Source of the DNA: Malaciobacter molluscorum LMG 25693 | GTDB lineage: Bacteria > Campylobacterota > Campylobacteria > Campylobacterales > Arcobacteraceae | NCBI RefSeq assembly: GCF_003544935.1 | Contig: NZ_CP032098.1 | Span: 1,116,001 to 1,180,000, forward strand | Reading direction: 5' to 3' | Length of the DNA: 64,000 bases | Shown here: piece by piece, positions 55,165 to 63,954 of the stretch | Numbering within the stretch: the first letter of the stretch is position 1 | How the letters are laid out: the number at the start of each line of letters is the position of its first letter | Program-made: the position numbers and the translations under genes | The notes under the pieces: model-generated | What the model was told of the DNA's origin: nothing | What the model saw: the letters and a program-made list of their open reading frames with translations, nothing else | Databases searched by the model: none

Positions 55165-57156
55165 TTAATTTCCTTTTAAATATATATCATAAATTAATCC
55201 CGTAGGAAGATGTAGTACCATTGCATTAGAAATAAATAATAAAAAGGCAATAGCACAGGAAGTAATAATTATTATTTTTAACCAAGAACTATTCATTTTA
55301 ATTCTTATAATTAAAATAAATAAGATTGCTAAAGCAGGAATAAATCCTAAAATCCAAGTACCTAATAAGAATATTGGTAAAATTAAAAAGTTTGTCCAAG
55401 TTTTTACCCATGTAGATGATAACTGTCCATTTTCAATGATTTCAACAGCTAAAATATCTTTTTGTCTTTTTTTAGAAGTAATTTGAATAGATAGAATTAT
55501 TCCAAATATTAAAAGTAATGAGCTGACAATAATAGGAAATATTCCACCTAAAAATCTTAAAGTGAAAGAATCAATTAAAGCAAATAGTGCAAATGCCATT
55601 AATGACCAAATGAATATTAACTCTCCTGAAAAAAATGAATATTTAATTTTATGTTCTTCTGTTTTTCTAGGTTGATTTTCTTTACTTTTTTTCTCATCTC
55701 TTTTTTTGAAATATACACTTAATAAAATAGATGTAAGCATAAATAAAATTAATATAATTACACCTGGTCTTTCTAACATTTCCCATGAATAAAATTGTAC
55801 AGCTTGATAATAATATGTTTCAATTGTTCCTGCTAAAACAAAACCAATTAATAGTGCAGGTCTTGGCCAATCAAAATATTTAAATAGTGTTCCTAATGCA
55901 CCAATTGCAATAAGTAAGATTAAATCTTCTAAACTTCTTGTTGCTTGTAAAGCTGCAAAAAAGATAATCATCAACATAAAAGGTGCAACATATCCATAAG
56001 GTATAGTTGTAATCTTTGATATTTTATTTGATAAAAGCATACATGTTACTGTACCTACAATATTTGCAATAGCAAGAGACCAAATAATAATATATGATAC
56101 TTCTAAATTCTCTTTAACCATTCCTGGACCTGGTTGAATCCCAAGTATTATTAAACCTCCTAGAAAAACTGCCATTGATCCACTTCCAGGAATACCAAAA
56201 AGTAATGTAGGAATTAATCCTCCACCTTCTTTAGCATTATTTGCAGATTCTGGAGCAATTACACCTCTAATATCACCTTTACCAAACTTTGATTTGTCTT
56301 TTGAAGTTTGAACAACATGTCCATATGCAATCCAATCAACAACACTTCCTCCAAGTCCTGGTATTGCTCCAATCATAGCTCCAATTGGTGCACATCTAGC
56401 GACTATCCATTTATAAAACCATACATCTTTTATACCTTGAACAAAACTTCCTTTCAATTTTTCAGCTTTTGATATTTTTTTATTTTCAATTAATAAAGAT
56501 ATTATTTCTGGAACAGCATAAACTCCAAGACCTAAAATAACAAGCTTAATACCATCATATAAATAAAAGCTTCCAAATGTCATTCTAAATTCGCCTGTTG
56601 CAGGTGCAGAACCAATAGAACCTAAAAGTAATCCAATTGCAGCAGCAATAAACCCCTTATATAAAGATTTACCACTTAAAACACCAACCATACTAAGTCC
56701 AAATATTCCAAGAATAAATAACTCTGCTGACCCTAACTTCAAAATTAATTCTCTGGCAAATACTATAAAAGCAGATAATATTATTGCACCTAATAATCCA
56801 CCTATTAAAGATGCTGTAAAAGCTGCACCTAAAGCTCTTGCAGCTTCACCTTTTTGAGATAAAGGGTATCCATCTAAAACTGTTGCTTGAGATGCAGATG
56901 AACCTGGTATTCCCATAAGCACTGAAGTAAAGGTATCTGAAGTTGGAACAACTGCTACCATTCCAATTAGCATAGCTAATGCTGAGGTAGTATCCATCCC
57001 ATAAAGAAAAGGTAACATTATAGAAAAACCTACAATTCCTCCAAGTCCCGGTAAGATACCTACTATAATACCTAACATTACACCACCAAATAGGTATAAC
57101 ATGTGGTGAATTTGCATTAATTCTGTAAATGCATTCATCAAGGTATCAAATGCCAT
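55165..57156 (-). CDS. Tripartite tricarboxylate transporter, TctA-TctB fusion
   Basis: 663 residues. Residues 1 to about 500 are the large TctA permease: about eleven helices and the family motif GILPGLGGIVGFSIMLPF, repeated as GAIPGLGGSVVDWIAYGH. After a charged linker (about 505-525) the last 140 residues have four helices like the small subunit TctB. TctA and TctB are normally separate proteins, so this is a natural fusion. It starts the minus-strand operon and has a tct-box upstream. Confidence 0.85.
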   Translation of the reverse strand: MAFDTLMNAFTELMQIHHMLYLFGGVMLGIIVGILPGLGGIVGFSIMLPFLYGMDTTSALAMLIGMVAVVPTSDTFTSVLMGIPGSSASQATVLDGYPLSQKGEAARALGAAFTASLIGGLLGAIILSAFIVFARELILKLGSAELFILGIFGLSMVGVLSGKSLYKGFIAAAIGLLLGSIGSAPATGEFRMTFGSFYLYDGIKLVILGLGVYAVPEIISLLIENKKISKAEKLKGSFVQGIKDVWFYKWIVARCAPIGAMIGAIPGLGGSVVDWIAYGHVVQTSKDKSKFGKGDIRGVIAPESANNAKEGGGLIPTLLFGIPGSGSMAVFLGGLIILGIQPGPGMVKENLEVSYIIIWSLAIANIVGTVTCMLLSNKISKITTIPYGYVAPFMLMIIFFAALQATRSLEDLILLIAIGALGTLFKYFDWPRPALLIGFVLAGTIETYYYQAVQFYSWEMLERPGVIILILFMLTSILLSVYFKKRDEKKSKENQPRKTEEHKIKYSFFSGELIFIWSLMAFALFALIDSFTLRFLGGIFPIIVSSLLLIFGIILSIQITSKKRQKDILAVEIIENGQLSSTWVKTWTNFLILPIFLLGTWILGFIPALAILFILIIRIKMNSSWLKIIIITSCAIAFLLFISNAMVLHLPTGLIYDIYLKGN

Positions 57157-57225
57157 AATTTATCCTTTCTGTAGTTATTAACTACTATTAATAATTTAAT
57201 TTATTAAAAAGATTAACATTATTGG

Positions 57226-57242
57226 CTGTCGTGAAACTTGCA
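57226..57242 (-). promoter_or_regulatory. Tct-box upstream of tctA
   Basis: On the minus strand TGCAAG (57242-57237) and CGACAG (57231-57226) are 11 bp apart, followed by the block AATGTTAATCT (57220-57210). The block also follows the sites before the second tctC and the porin gene, at the same distance. The second hexamer ends 69 bases before the ATG at 57156. Confidence 0.6.
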
Positions 57243-57257
57243 AATAAAGTGCATAAA

Positions 57258-57289
57258 AAAAGGTCATCTAAGTTTTTAGATGACCTTTT
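57258..57289 (-). terminator. Terminator of the tcuA-tcuB transcript
   Basis: AAAAGGTCATCTA pairs with TAGATGACCTTTT around a 6-base loop. On the minus strand it is followed by a T-tract, as expected for transcripts coming from tcuB. Confidence 0.8.
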
Positions 57290-57326
57290 CTTTATAAAGA
57301 TATTTATATGATTTAGAAGTTATTCT

Positions 57327-58442
57327 TTAGTTATTTCTTACATATTTTGCATATTTAAGTAAGGCACCTAATCTATATAATAAGTGTACAAATTTACAAT
57401 ATGGCATCATTAAAAAGAATGCTAAAACAAAACCTAAGTGGATACATAATAATGAAGGCATCCATGCTCCCTCTCTAAATACTAATAATAGTAAACCAGT
57501 AATATTAACTAAAGCTAACATTGCAATAAATGAATAATCCATTCCTAGAAGTTTTTGTGATATTGGTATTGGATCAGCTTTAATTTTAATATATGTTAAT
57601 CCAATACATCCTATTACCATTAAAATACCACCTAAAGTTCCTGTTATAACTACTAATGAATCAAAATCATAAGGAGCATGAAGCCCTAAGAAGTGATGAT
57701 AAATTGCTGCTAATGTTGTAGAAATTAATGTTAAGATAAATCCATACATAACTGCATGATGAAACCATTTTCTTGAGTGTCCAAATCTATCATCAATATG
57801 ATTACACCCATGACCATTATCTCCACCATCAAGGTGTTTTAAAGTTGCTGCTGCACCCATTGCATATTTCCAAAGAGATAAATCTTTTAATTCAGACATC
57901 TTATCACCATTTTCAGTCCAAAATCTTCTAAAACCAACAATAAAAGCAATAATCACATGGAAGAAAATTAAACCTGAAACTAAGGTCATAATTTCATATG
58001 GAATGACTTTAAAAAAAGATCCTTTCCCCTCATAAGCTGTAAATAATGAATCTGCACTGTTAAAATATGTTCCTACAATAAACAATAGCCCTATACAAAC
58101 TGCAATTAATATACTTACAACTGTTCCATTCTTTGCAAACAATTTTCCTAAAATATTTGGAAATGCATATTGAATATAACTATCAACTCTAAGTTCTGAA
58201 AATGTTTTTGGTATATTTAAGTCAAATTCATGTGGTGGTGCATATTGACACCCATGAAAACAACCTTTACAGTTATGACATAAATTTGATAAATAATTTA
58301 ATGTTGGTTTATCAAAAGTTCTAAACTGTGTTATTTGAGGAAATACAGGACATAAAGTTTCACAATACCTACATGCATTACATATTTCCATAGCTCTACT
58401 TGCATCTTTTAATCTTAAAATATTATCTTCTTTACTAAACAT
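57327..58442 (-). CDS. tcuB: TcuB-like membrane iron-sulfur protein
   Basis: 371 residues from the ATG at 58442, with AAAGGAG upstream; a longer start at 58484 would lie within tcuA. The N-terminal part has two iron-sulfur motifs (CNACRYCETLCP and CHNCKGCFHGC); the rest has about six helices with histidines (HHAVMYGF, HLGFVLAFF) for haem or quinone contact. In Salmonella TcuB reoxidises the FADH2 of TcuA and passes the electrons to the membrane. It overlaps tcuA by 8 bases. Confidence 0.85.
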   Translation of the reverse strand: MFSKEDNILRLKDASRAMEICNACRYCETLCPVFPQITQFRTFDKPTLNYLSNLCHNCKGCFHGCQYAPPHEFDLNIPKTFSELRVDSYIQYAFPNILGKLFAKNGTVVSILIAVCIGLLFIVGTYFNSADSLFTAYEGKGSFFKVIPYEIMTLVSGLIFFHVIIAFIVGFRRFWTENGDKMSELKDLSLWKYAMGAAATLKHLDGGDNGHGCNHIDDRFGHSRKWFHHAVMYGFILTLISTTLAAIYHHFLGLHAPYDFDSLVVITGTLGGILMVIGCIGLTYIKIKADPIPISQKLLGMDYSFIAMLALVNITGLLLLVFREGAWMPSLLCIHLGFVLAFFLMMPYCKFVHLLYRLGALLKYAKYVRNN

Positions 58443-59808
58443 TTGCTGCTCCTTTACCTGCAATTCTTCCAAAAACTCCTCCAATAGTCATACCAATACC
58501 TGCAAGATAACCTTGGCTTAAAATATTTCCTGCAACCATTTCTCCTGTTGCAAATAGGTTAGTCATTGGTTTTCCATCTTCCATATATACTCTTGCATCT
58601 TTATCAATTTTTACACCAAGATAAGTAAAAGTAACTCCAGGTCTTAAAGTGTAACCATAATATGGAGGAGTATCAATTCTTCTAGCCCAGTGAGTTTTAT
58701 TTACTTCTAAACCTTCTGTTTTACAATTATCAAGTTTTGTTAAATCAAACTCTCCATCGACAACAGCAGCATTAAATTCATTTATTGTTTTTGTAACTTG
58801 CTCTACTGGTAAATTTAGTTTTTTTGCTAATTCTTCCAATGTGTCTGCCTTCGTTGGTTCAAATACAGAAGGCATAAATAGGTCAAAACTTTTACTATCA
58901 ATTATTACATGACCAACTTGGTTTGGTTGAGATGCAACCAATCTTCCCCAAATCGCATATCTTTTAGGCCAAAAGTCTTCACCTTCATCATAAAACCTAT
59001 TTCCTTTTTCATTTAAAACAATACCAAAAGGAACACAATCAAGTCTTGTTACAATTCCACCATCATATAAAGGTGCTCTTCCATCAACAGCAACTGCATG
59101 ACCTTGTTCTTCTTTTCCTACTTTTTTTACTCCTTGTGTTAATAGTGATTTTAAAACTTTACCCTGATTGAATTTTGTACCTCTAATCAAGTAATTTTTT
59201 GATTGTTCTCCCCATGCTTGTCTTAACCAGTCTCTATTTGATTCAAAACCACCACTTGCAGCTATATAAGCATCAGCTTTAAACTTTTTTATTTGTGAAT
59301 TAGGTAGCTTTACTTCTAGATATTCAACTATATTATTATTGAGTTTTACATTTAAAACTTCATGTTCATATAAAACTTCAACTCCCAAATCATTTGCGAT
59401 TTGATATTCTCTATTTACTAATGTTTTTCCACCACCTAAAAAGAAAGCATTTGTTCTAGATAAACTAAGTGTTCCTTTTAAACTTGGTTGAAAATTTATA
59501 CCAAGACTTTCCATCCAATGATATAAATCTACTGAATTTTTTATAGCTAAAGTTGCTAATTCTTGATTTGTTTCACCTTTTGTAACTTTAAGTAAATCTT
59601 CATAATATTCTTCAAAAGGATAATTTTCTACTAAAGTTTTAGTAGGTTCTGGATGATATGTTCTCATATTTCTAGTATGTTGTGAGTTTCCACCTCTCAA
59701 CTCTTTTGGTGCAGATTCAAGTATTGTAACTTTTGCGCCATTTTGTGCTGCTGTTATTGCTGCACAAAGCGCTGCATTTCCACCACCAATAACTATGACT
59801 TTTTTCAT
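58435..59808 (-). CDS. tcuA: TcuA-like FAD-dependent tricarballylate dehydrogenase
   Basis: 457 residues of the FAD-binding 2 (fumarate reductase/succinate dehydrogenase) family. The N-terminal dinucleotide-binding motif is VIVIGGGNAALCAAITAAQ, and GGNSQHTRN and the late LFATGEMVAGNILSQGYLAG are FAD/substrate motifs. TcuA oxidises tricarballylate to cis-aconitate. The identification rests on family, length and adjacency to TcuB, and the true substrate could be another tricarboxylate. Confidence 0.85.
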   Translation of the reverse strand: MKKVIVIGGGNAALCAAITAAQNGAKVTILESAPKELRGGNSQHTRNMRTYHPEPTKTLVENYPFEEYYEDLLKVTKGETNQELATLAIKNSVDLYHWMESLGINFQPSLKGTLSLSRTNAFFLGGGKTLVNREYQIANDLGVEVLYEHEVLNVKLNNNIVEYLEVKLPNSQIKKFKADAYIAASGGFESNRDWLRQAWGEQSKNYLIRGTKFNQGKVLKSLLTQGVKKVGKEEQGHAVAVDGRAPLYDGGIVTRLDCVPFGIVLNEKGNRFYDEGEDFWPKRYAIWGRLVASQPNQVGHVIIDSKSFDLFMPSVFEPTKADTLEELAKKLNLPVEQVTKTINEFNAAVVDGEFDLTKLDNCKTEGLEVNKTHWARRIDTPPYYGYTLRPGVTFTYLGVKIDKDARVYMEDGKPMTNLFATGEMVAGNILSQGYLAGIGMTIGGVFGRIAGKGAANV

Positions 59809-59877
59809 AGACCTCTCCTTGAAATTTTTATAAAGAAATTTTAGCCTAAAGCTATATATAAGTCAAATTCATATATA

Positions 59878-59891
59878 TTATTAATTAATAA
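59878..59891. promoter_or_regulatory. Palindrome between tcuA and the LysR gene
   Basis: TTATTAATTAATAA is a perfect 14-bp palindrome in the 112-base divergent gap. LysR regulators bind T-N11-A type dyads between divergent genes, so it is a candidate operator, but the sequence is simple AT and may be chance. No tct-box is present in this gap. Confidence 0.3.
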
Positions 59892-59920
59892 CTTTTTTGC
59901 ATTAATATAAAGGATTTAAA

Positions 59921-60820
59921 ATGAAAATAACAATTGATGACTTAGAAGCATTTATTTTTGTTGCAGATTTTGAAAGTTTTAATTTAGCAGCCAATGAACT
60001 TGGTATTACTCAACCAGCTCTATCAAGAAGAATAAAAAAGCTTGAAGATTCTTTGGGTGCAAAACTGTTAGATAGAACGACAAGAAAAATAAGTGTAAGC
60101 ATTGTAGGAGAAGAGTTTATTATAGAAGCTAGAAGAATGATTGAAGAGTTTAATAAATCTATTGATGATGTTCAGGAATTGATAAAAACAAGAACAGGTT
60201 CAATTTCATTGACATCAAATATGAGTATTGCTAACTCTATATTACCTGATATTGTTTATGATTTTAAAAATGCAAATCCAAATATTCGTTTAAGAATAGC
60301 TCAAGACTCTAGTCCTGAAGCAATTAAAAAAGTTTTAAGACGTGAATGTGAATTTGCTATTGCACAGTTTAGTCAAGATGATCCAAATATAGAGTTTGAA
60401 CCACTAATAAATGATAGTTTTGTAATGATTTGTAATAAAAAACATCCTTTAGCAAAAAAGAAAAAAATAAAATGGGAAGATTTTGAATCATATAATTTTA
60501 TAAAATTAAGTTCAAATAGTAGAACAATGAATATATTAAGAAATGAATTATCTGAAAAAATTGACTATTTAAAAGGGGATATTGAAGTTGAACAATTTGC
60601 TGCTTTAATAGGTTTAGTAGAGAAGAACTTAGGGGTTTCTGCAATACCTTCTTTAGCTAAATTTAAAAGACCTGAAATTGATATTATTACACGTCCTATT
60701 GATAATCCAACTGTAAGTAGAATGCTTGGTATTATTACTTATAAAGGTCGTTCATTATCTCCTGCAAGTAAAGCTTTTTGTACTTTAATAAAAGAAAAAA
60801 TAAAAAAACTAACTAAATAA
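59921..60820 (+). CDS. LysR-family regulator, probable regulator of tcuAB
   Basis: 299 residues. The N-terminal helix-turn-helix includes FNLAANELGITQPALSRRIK and LLDRTTRKISVS, followed by the effector-binding domain. It is divergent from tcuA, as tcuR is in Salmonella. The effector is probably a tricarboxylate. Confidence 0.85.
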   Translation: MKITIDDLEAFIFVADFESFNLAANELGITQPALSRRIKKLEDSLGAKLLDRTTRKISVSIVGEEFIIEARRMIEEFNKSIDDVQELIKTRTGSISLTSNMSIANSILPDIVYDFKNANPNIRLRIAQDSSPEAIKKVLRRECEFAIAQFSQDDPNIEFEPLINDSFVMICNKKHPLAKKKKIKWEDFESYNFIKLSSNSRTMNILRNELSEKIDYLKGDIEVEQFAALIGLVEKNLGVSAIPSLAKFKRPEIDIITRPIDNPTVSRMLGIITYKGRSLSPASKAFCTLIKEKIKKLTK

Positions 60821-60848
60821 GAGGCAAAGTTAGATTAACTTTAACCTC
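60821..60848. terminator. Bidirectional terminator between the LysR gene and the second tctC
   Basis: GAGG and AAAGTTA pair with TAACTTT and CCTC around a three-base loop, with a one-base bulge on one arm and two on the other, between convergent stops. Confidence 0.7.
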
Positions 60849-60854
60849 CTATTT

Positions 60855-61931
60855 TTAAAATCTAATATTATAACTCTCTTTAAGCCAATTTTTGATCCAT
60901 TGTCTATCTTCTTTACTAACTTTTGTACCAAGGTCTTTTAACTTTCTTGCTTTTTCACCAATTGCTTGATCATATATACCTAAATTTGCTGTTTTTAGTT
61001 TTTTGAAATTTTCATCATTTAAAACTTTTTTAACTGCTTTTTGATAAGTTTCTAATACATCTTTTGATACTCCTTTTGGAAGTAAAATCATTTTTTGTAC
61101 AGAAAATCCTGCTGTGAAAAAACTTTTCCATGCGCTAAATGCACTACCTGATGGTTTTTTACCATAAATACTTTCATATACTTCTCCAAAATGAGGTAAG
61201 TTAGGGAAAGTTGGATCTCTTTGTAAATTACCATCTTCATCTAAAACACCCCATGAAAATAGAGGTACAATATTTCCATTCTTTATTGTCGGCATTACAT
61301 TTTTTATATATGATGTACTTGTTTGATAATCTATTGTCGTCTCACCTCTTAAAAATGCTAATCTACCTGATTTTCTACCTTTCATTCCAAATATTGGTTC
61401 AACATCTAAACCTAAAATATGAAAAGCCAAAAGTGGAATTAAATCTAAAGAAGTAGCTCCTTGTGATCCAAATTTTAATGTTGTTTTTAAGTTTTTTAAA
61501 TCTTTAACAGTTTTTACACCTAAACTTGAAGGAATATAAACAACTCCACCTGTTGGAGAAGCTAAAACAACTTCCCATTTTTTATAATCATATCTTACTC
61601 TTCTATCATCAAGTAAATATGGAAATTGTGTAGAACCCGATGCAGCAAAAATAGATAAACCATCTTTTGATGCTCTTTGTGCAAAGAAGTTAGCACCTTT
61701 TGTCGAACCACCTCCTGGCATATTTTTTATAACAACTACAGGATTTCCTGGTAAAGCCTTTGATAATAATGGAGCATAAAATCTTCCCCATTTATCTGTT
61801 CCTCCACCAGCTTTAAATGGCATAGTCCATTCTATAGTTTTACCTTCAAAATTTACTTCTTTTGCATTAACTATATTTACTAACATACCTATTGCAAGTG
61901 TTGATTTTATTAATAATTTAATAAAGTTCAT
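60855..61931 (-). CDS. Tripartite tricarboxylate transporter receptor (TctC), second copy
   Basis: 358 residues with a signal peptide (MNFIKLLIKSTLAIGMLVNI, cleavage near VNAKE). TctC fold with IEWTMPFKAGGGTDKWGRF at the mature start. It is not adjacent to a TctA gene but has its own tct-box promoter. The sequence differs clearly from the first copy, so it may serve the same TctA-TctB protein with another ligand. Confidence 0.83.
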   Translation of the reverse strand: MNFIKLLIKSTLAIGMLVNIVNAKEVNFEGKTIEWTMPFKAGGGTDKWGRFYAPLLSKALPGNPVVVIKNMPGGGSTKGANFFAQRASKDGLSIFAASGSTQFPYLLDDRRVRYDYKKWEVVLASPTGGVVYIPSSLGVKTVKDLKNLKTTLKFGSQGATSLDLIPLLAFHILGLDVEPIFGMKGRKSGRLAFLRGETTIDYQTSTSYIKNVMPTIKNGNIVPLFSWGVLDEDGNLQRDPTFPNLPHFGEVYESIYGKKPSGSAFSAWKSFFTAGFSVQKMILLPKGVSKDVLETYQKAVKKVLNDENFKKLKTANLGIYDQAIGEKARKLKDLGTKVSKEDRQWIKNWLKESYNIRF

Positions 61932-61994
61932 TACTCTCTCCTCTTTTTATTTTTCTCACATTCTTGAGTCTCAAAAGAAGATTAACATTGAATT

Positions 61995-62011
61995 CTGTCA
62001 TGAAACTTGCA
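61995..62011 (-). promoter_or_regulatory. Tct-box upstream of the second tctC
   Basis: On the minus strand TGCAAG (62011-62006) and TGACAG (62000-61995) are 11 bp apart, followed by AATGTTAATCT (61989-61979). The second hexamer ends 63 bases before the ATG at 61931. It forms a pair with the oppositely oriented site for the porin gene. Confidence 0.65.
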
Positions 62012-62070
62012 TTTATTATAACAAGAAATAAATTTTACATAAAAAACAACATCAATAAATTATTTTAAGT

Positions 62071-62087
62071 TGCAAGATTATTGACAG
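62071..62087 (+). promoter_or_regulatory. Tct-box upstream of the porin gene
   Basis: TGCAAG (62071-62076) and TGACAG (62082-62087) are 11 bp apart, followed by AATGTTAATAT (62093-62103). It ends 46 bases before the porin ATG. Confidence 0.65.
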
Positions 62088-62133
62088 ATACCAATGTTAA
62101 TATCAAATTTCAAAAATCAAGGAGAGTGAGTTT

Positions 62134-63351
62134 ATGAAAAAGGTAACAAAAAAAAGTCTAATAACAATACTTGCATTAGCAACAGTTTCTACATATTCTT
62201 TTGGGAGTGATACTTTAGTAGAAGCTTTTTCAAATGGTAAAGTAAAAGGAGAATTAAAATCATATTATTTTGATGAAAATTATGATTCTGCAACTTCATC
62301 GGATAATAATGTTTGGGTAAATGGTGCTTTATTAAACTATGTAACAGATAGTTTAAAAGGTTTTAAATTAGGTGCAACATTTCAAACTTCTCATGTTGGA
62401 AGTATTGATGATAGTGCAAATAAGCAAGCAACAAAGATGGATGCATCAGGTTCAGTTCTATCTGAAGCATATTTAGAATATAAAATTAGTAATACAAAAT
62501 TTAAACTTGGTAGACAGTTTATCTCTCTTCCTTTAATTAAAGGATCAGGTTCTAGAATGATTAAAGAGTCTTTTGAAGGTTATTTTATAACAAATACTGA
62601 TATTCCTCATACTCTTATTTCATTAGGAAAAGTTACAAAATACCAAACAAGAACAGATAGCGTTACACGTGGAAAGAATGCAGCTACTTTTACAAATGAT
62701 GATATAAATAATGGAGATGTTGGTGGATTTAACAAGATTGGAACACACGGTGCTATTTCATTATATTTAAAAAATGATTTTTTAAAAAATTTGCCAATTC
62801 AGATACATTATGTTGATTTTATTGATGAAGTAAAAGATTTATATATTGATGCAAAATATAAATTTGGAAGTGATTATAAGCCATTTGTTGCAGTTCAGTA
62901 CTACAATTCAAATTATGATGAATCATCTAGAAATGATAGTTCGATGTTTGGTTATAAAATAGGAGCAACACTATTTGGTATTGATTTTCATACTTCTTAT
63001 ACTACAACTGATAATAAAGGCAATGTAATTAGAGGTATTGGTGAAGCAGCTACTGCATCATTTACATCTTCAACATCAACTACAGGTAATTATACAGCAG
63101 GAACTGATTCTTGGCAAATAGGAGCAAAAAAGAAGTTTGGTAATTTTTCTGCGAAGTTAACTTATACAAATAGTGATGCAATATTAGAAAAAAATGATTT
63201 AGAACAAAAATATATTGGATTAAAATACAAATTTAAAGGGGCATTTAAAAATTTAGCTTTATCAACTGAATATACAATATTTGATTATGGAAAAGGAAGT
63301 GAATCTAAAGATAAAAATGAATTAAGAGCAAAACTAATTTATTCTTTCTAA
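62134..63351 (+). CDS. Outer-membrane porin, OprD-like
   Basis: 405 residues with a signal peptide (MKKVTKKSLITILALATVST, then YSFG). Alternating strands fill the protein, it ends in a C-terminal aromatic (LIYSF), and KFKLGRQFISLPLIKG fits the OprD family used in Campylobacterota. Such porins take up small organic acids or amino acids. The tct-box and its neighbours suggest that it admits tricarboxylates. Confidence 0.85.
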   Translation: MKKVTKKSLITILALATVSTYSFGSDTLVEAFSNGKVKGELKSYYFDENYDSATSSDNNVWVNGALLNYVTDSLKGFKLGATFQTSHVGSIDDSANKQATKMDASGSVLSEAYLEYKISNTKFKLGRQFISLPLIKGSGSRMIKESFEGYFITNTDIPHTLISLGKVTKYQTRTDSVTRGKNAATFTNDDINNGDVGGFNKIGTHGAISLYLKNDFLKNLPIQIHYVDFIDEVKDLYIDAKYKFGSDYKPFVAVQYYNSNYDESSRNDSSMFGYKIGATLFGIDFHTSYTTTDNKGNVIRGIGEAATASFTSSTSTTGNYTAGTDSWQIGAKKKFGNFSAKLTYTNSDAILEKNDLEQKYIGLKYKFKGAFKNLALSTEYTIFDYGKGSESKDKNELRAKLIYSF

Positions 63352-63382
63352 TAATTAAATTATGTAATCAACATAAACATAC

Positions 63383-63403
63383 AAAGAGACTTAATGTCTC
63401 TTT
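63383..63403. terminator. Bidirectional terminator between porin and RraA-like genes
   Basis: AAAGAGAC pairs with GTCTCTTT around a TTAAT loop. On the plus strand it is followed by TTTG. It lies at the stop of the RraA-like gene and beyond the porin stop. Confidence 0.7.
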
Positions 63404-63897
63404 TGTACATTTGTAGTATTTAATTTCTCTGATGATATTATAACTCCATCTTCATCTGCGTATATATAATCACCTTCATTAAAATAAACATTGCCAAAGT
63501 TTAATTCAATTTCTGTTTTGTAGTCTGTTTTTTCAAAACATCTTAAAGGACAAGTTCCAATTGCATACAAACCTATATTGCTTTTTTTAATCTCTATAGA
63601 ATCCCTTACATAACCATTTATTATTAGTGCTTGATAATTGTTCTTTTCTGCATATGAAGATAATATATCTCCAACAATTCCAAAATAGGCTTCTTCTACA
63701 TCTACTACTATTATTTTATTATTTCCTGAAGTATTTTTCAACATATCTATTAAAGCCCAATTGCTTTTGTTAAGTTTTAAAGTCTTTATTTGACCAAAAA
63801 AACCTTTTTCCCCTCCATAAGATTTAAAATCCTTGGATAGTACTTGAATTTTTTTATCTTGATTCATATCACATAAATCTGCTGTTTTATAGTACAC
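63391..63897 (-). CDS. RraA-like protein, possible HMG/CHA-type aldolase
   Basis: 168 residues from a GTG at 63897 that has AAAGGA 6 bases upstream; the longer reading to 63987 adds a Cys/Lys-rich start outside the family. TADLCDMNQ at the start, then KSYGGEKGFFGQIKTLKL and LIINGYVRDSIEIKKSNIG with the Arg-Asp pair, fit the RraA/aldolase family. Members cleave 4-hydroxy-4-methyl-2-oxoglutarate or 4-carboxy-4-hydroxy-2-oxoadipate, or inhibit RNase E. The tct-box upstream points to the aldolase role here. The GGxxxFGG-type loop is slightly altered. Confidence 0.72.
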   Translation of the reverse strand: MYYKTADLCDMNQDKKIQVLSKDFKSYGGEKGFFGQIKTLKLNKSNWALIDMLKNTSGNNKIIVVDVEEAYFGIVGDILSSYAEKNNYQALIINGYVRDSIEIKKSNIGLYAIGTCPLRCFEKTDYKTEIELNFGNVYFNEGDYIYADEDGVIISSEKLNTTNVQKRH

Positions 63898-63937
63898 TTT
63901 TATTCCTTTCACTTTTTTGCAATAATATATAAATTTT

Positions 63938-63954
63938 CTGTCAATAAACTTGCA
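63938..63954 (-). promoter_or_regulatory. Tct-box upstream of the RraA-like gene
   Basis: On the minus strand TGCAAG (63954-63949) and TGACAG (63943-63938) are 11 bp apart. The second hexamer ends 40 bases before the GTG start at 63897. The third block seen at three other sites is only AT-rich here. Confidence 0.6.

Noticed and set aside
57226-57242. The tct-box read as a sigma-54 promoter (TG..A..G....TTGCA).
   Set aside because: The required GG doublet is TG or GT here, and at three of the five sites the direction would point away from any gene start. The sense-oriented tandem 11-bp repeat explains all five.
58443-58484. Longer start for tcuB.
   Set aside because: The ATG at 58442 has a strong AAAGGAG and gives the usual short overlap with tcuA.
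59878-59891. AT-only palindrome as a firm LysR operator.
   Set aside because: Kept only as a low-confidence candidate, since palindromes of pure AT are frequent in DNA of this composition.
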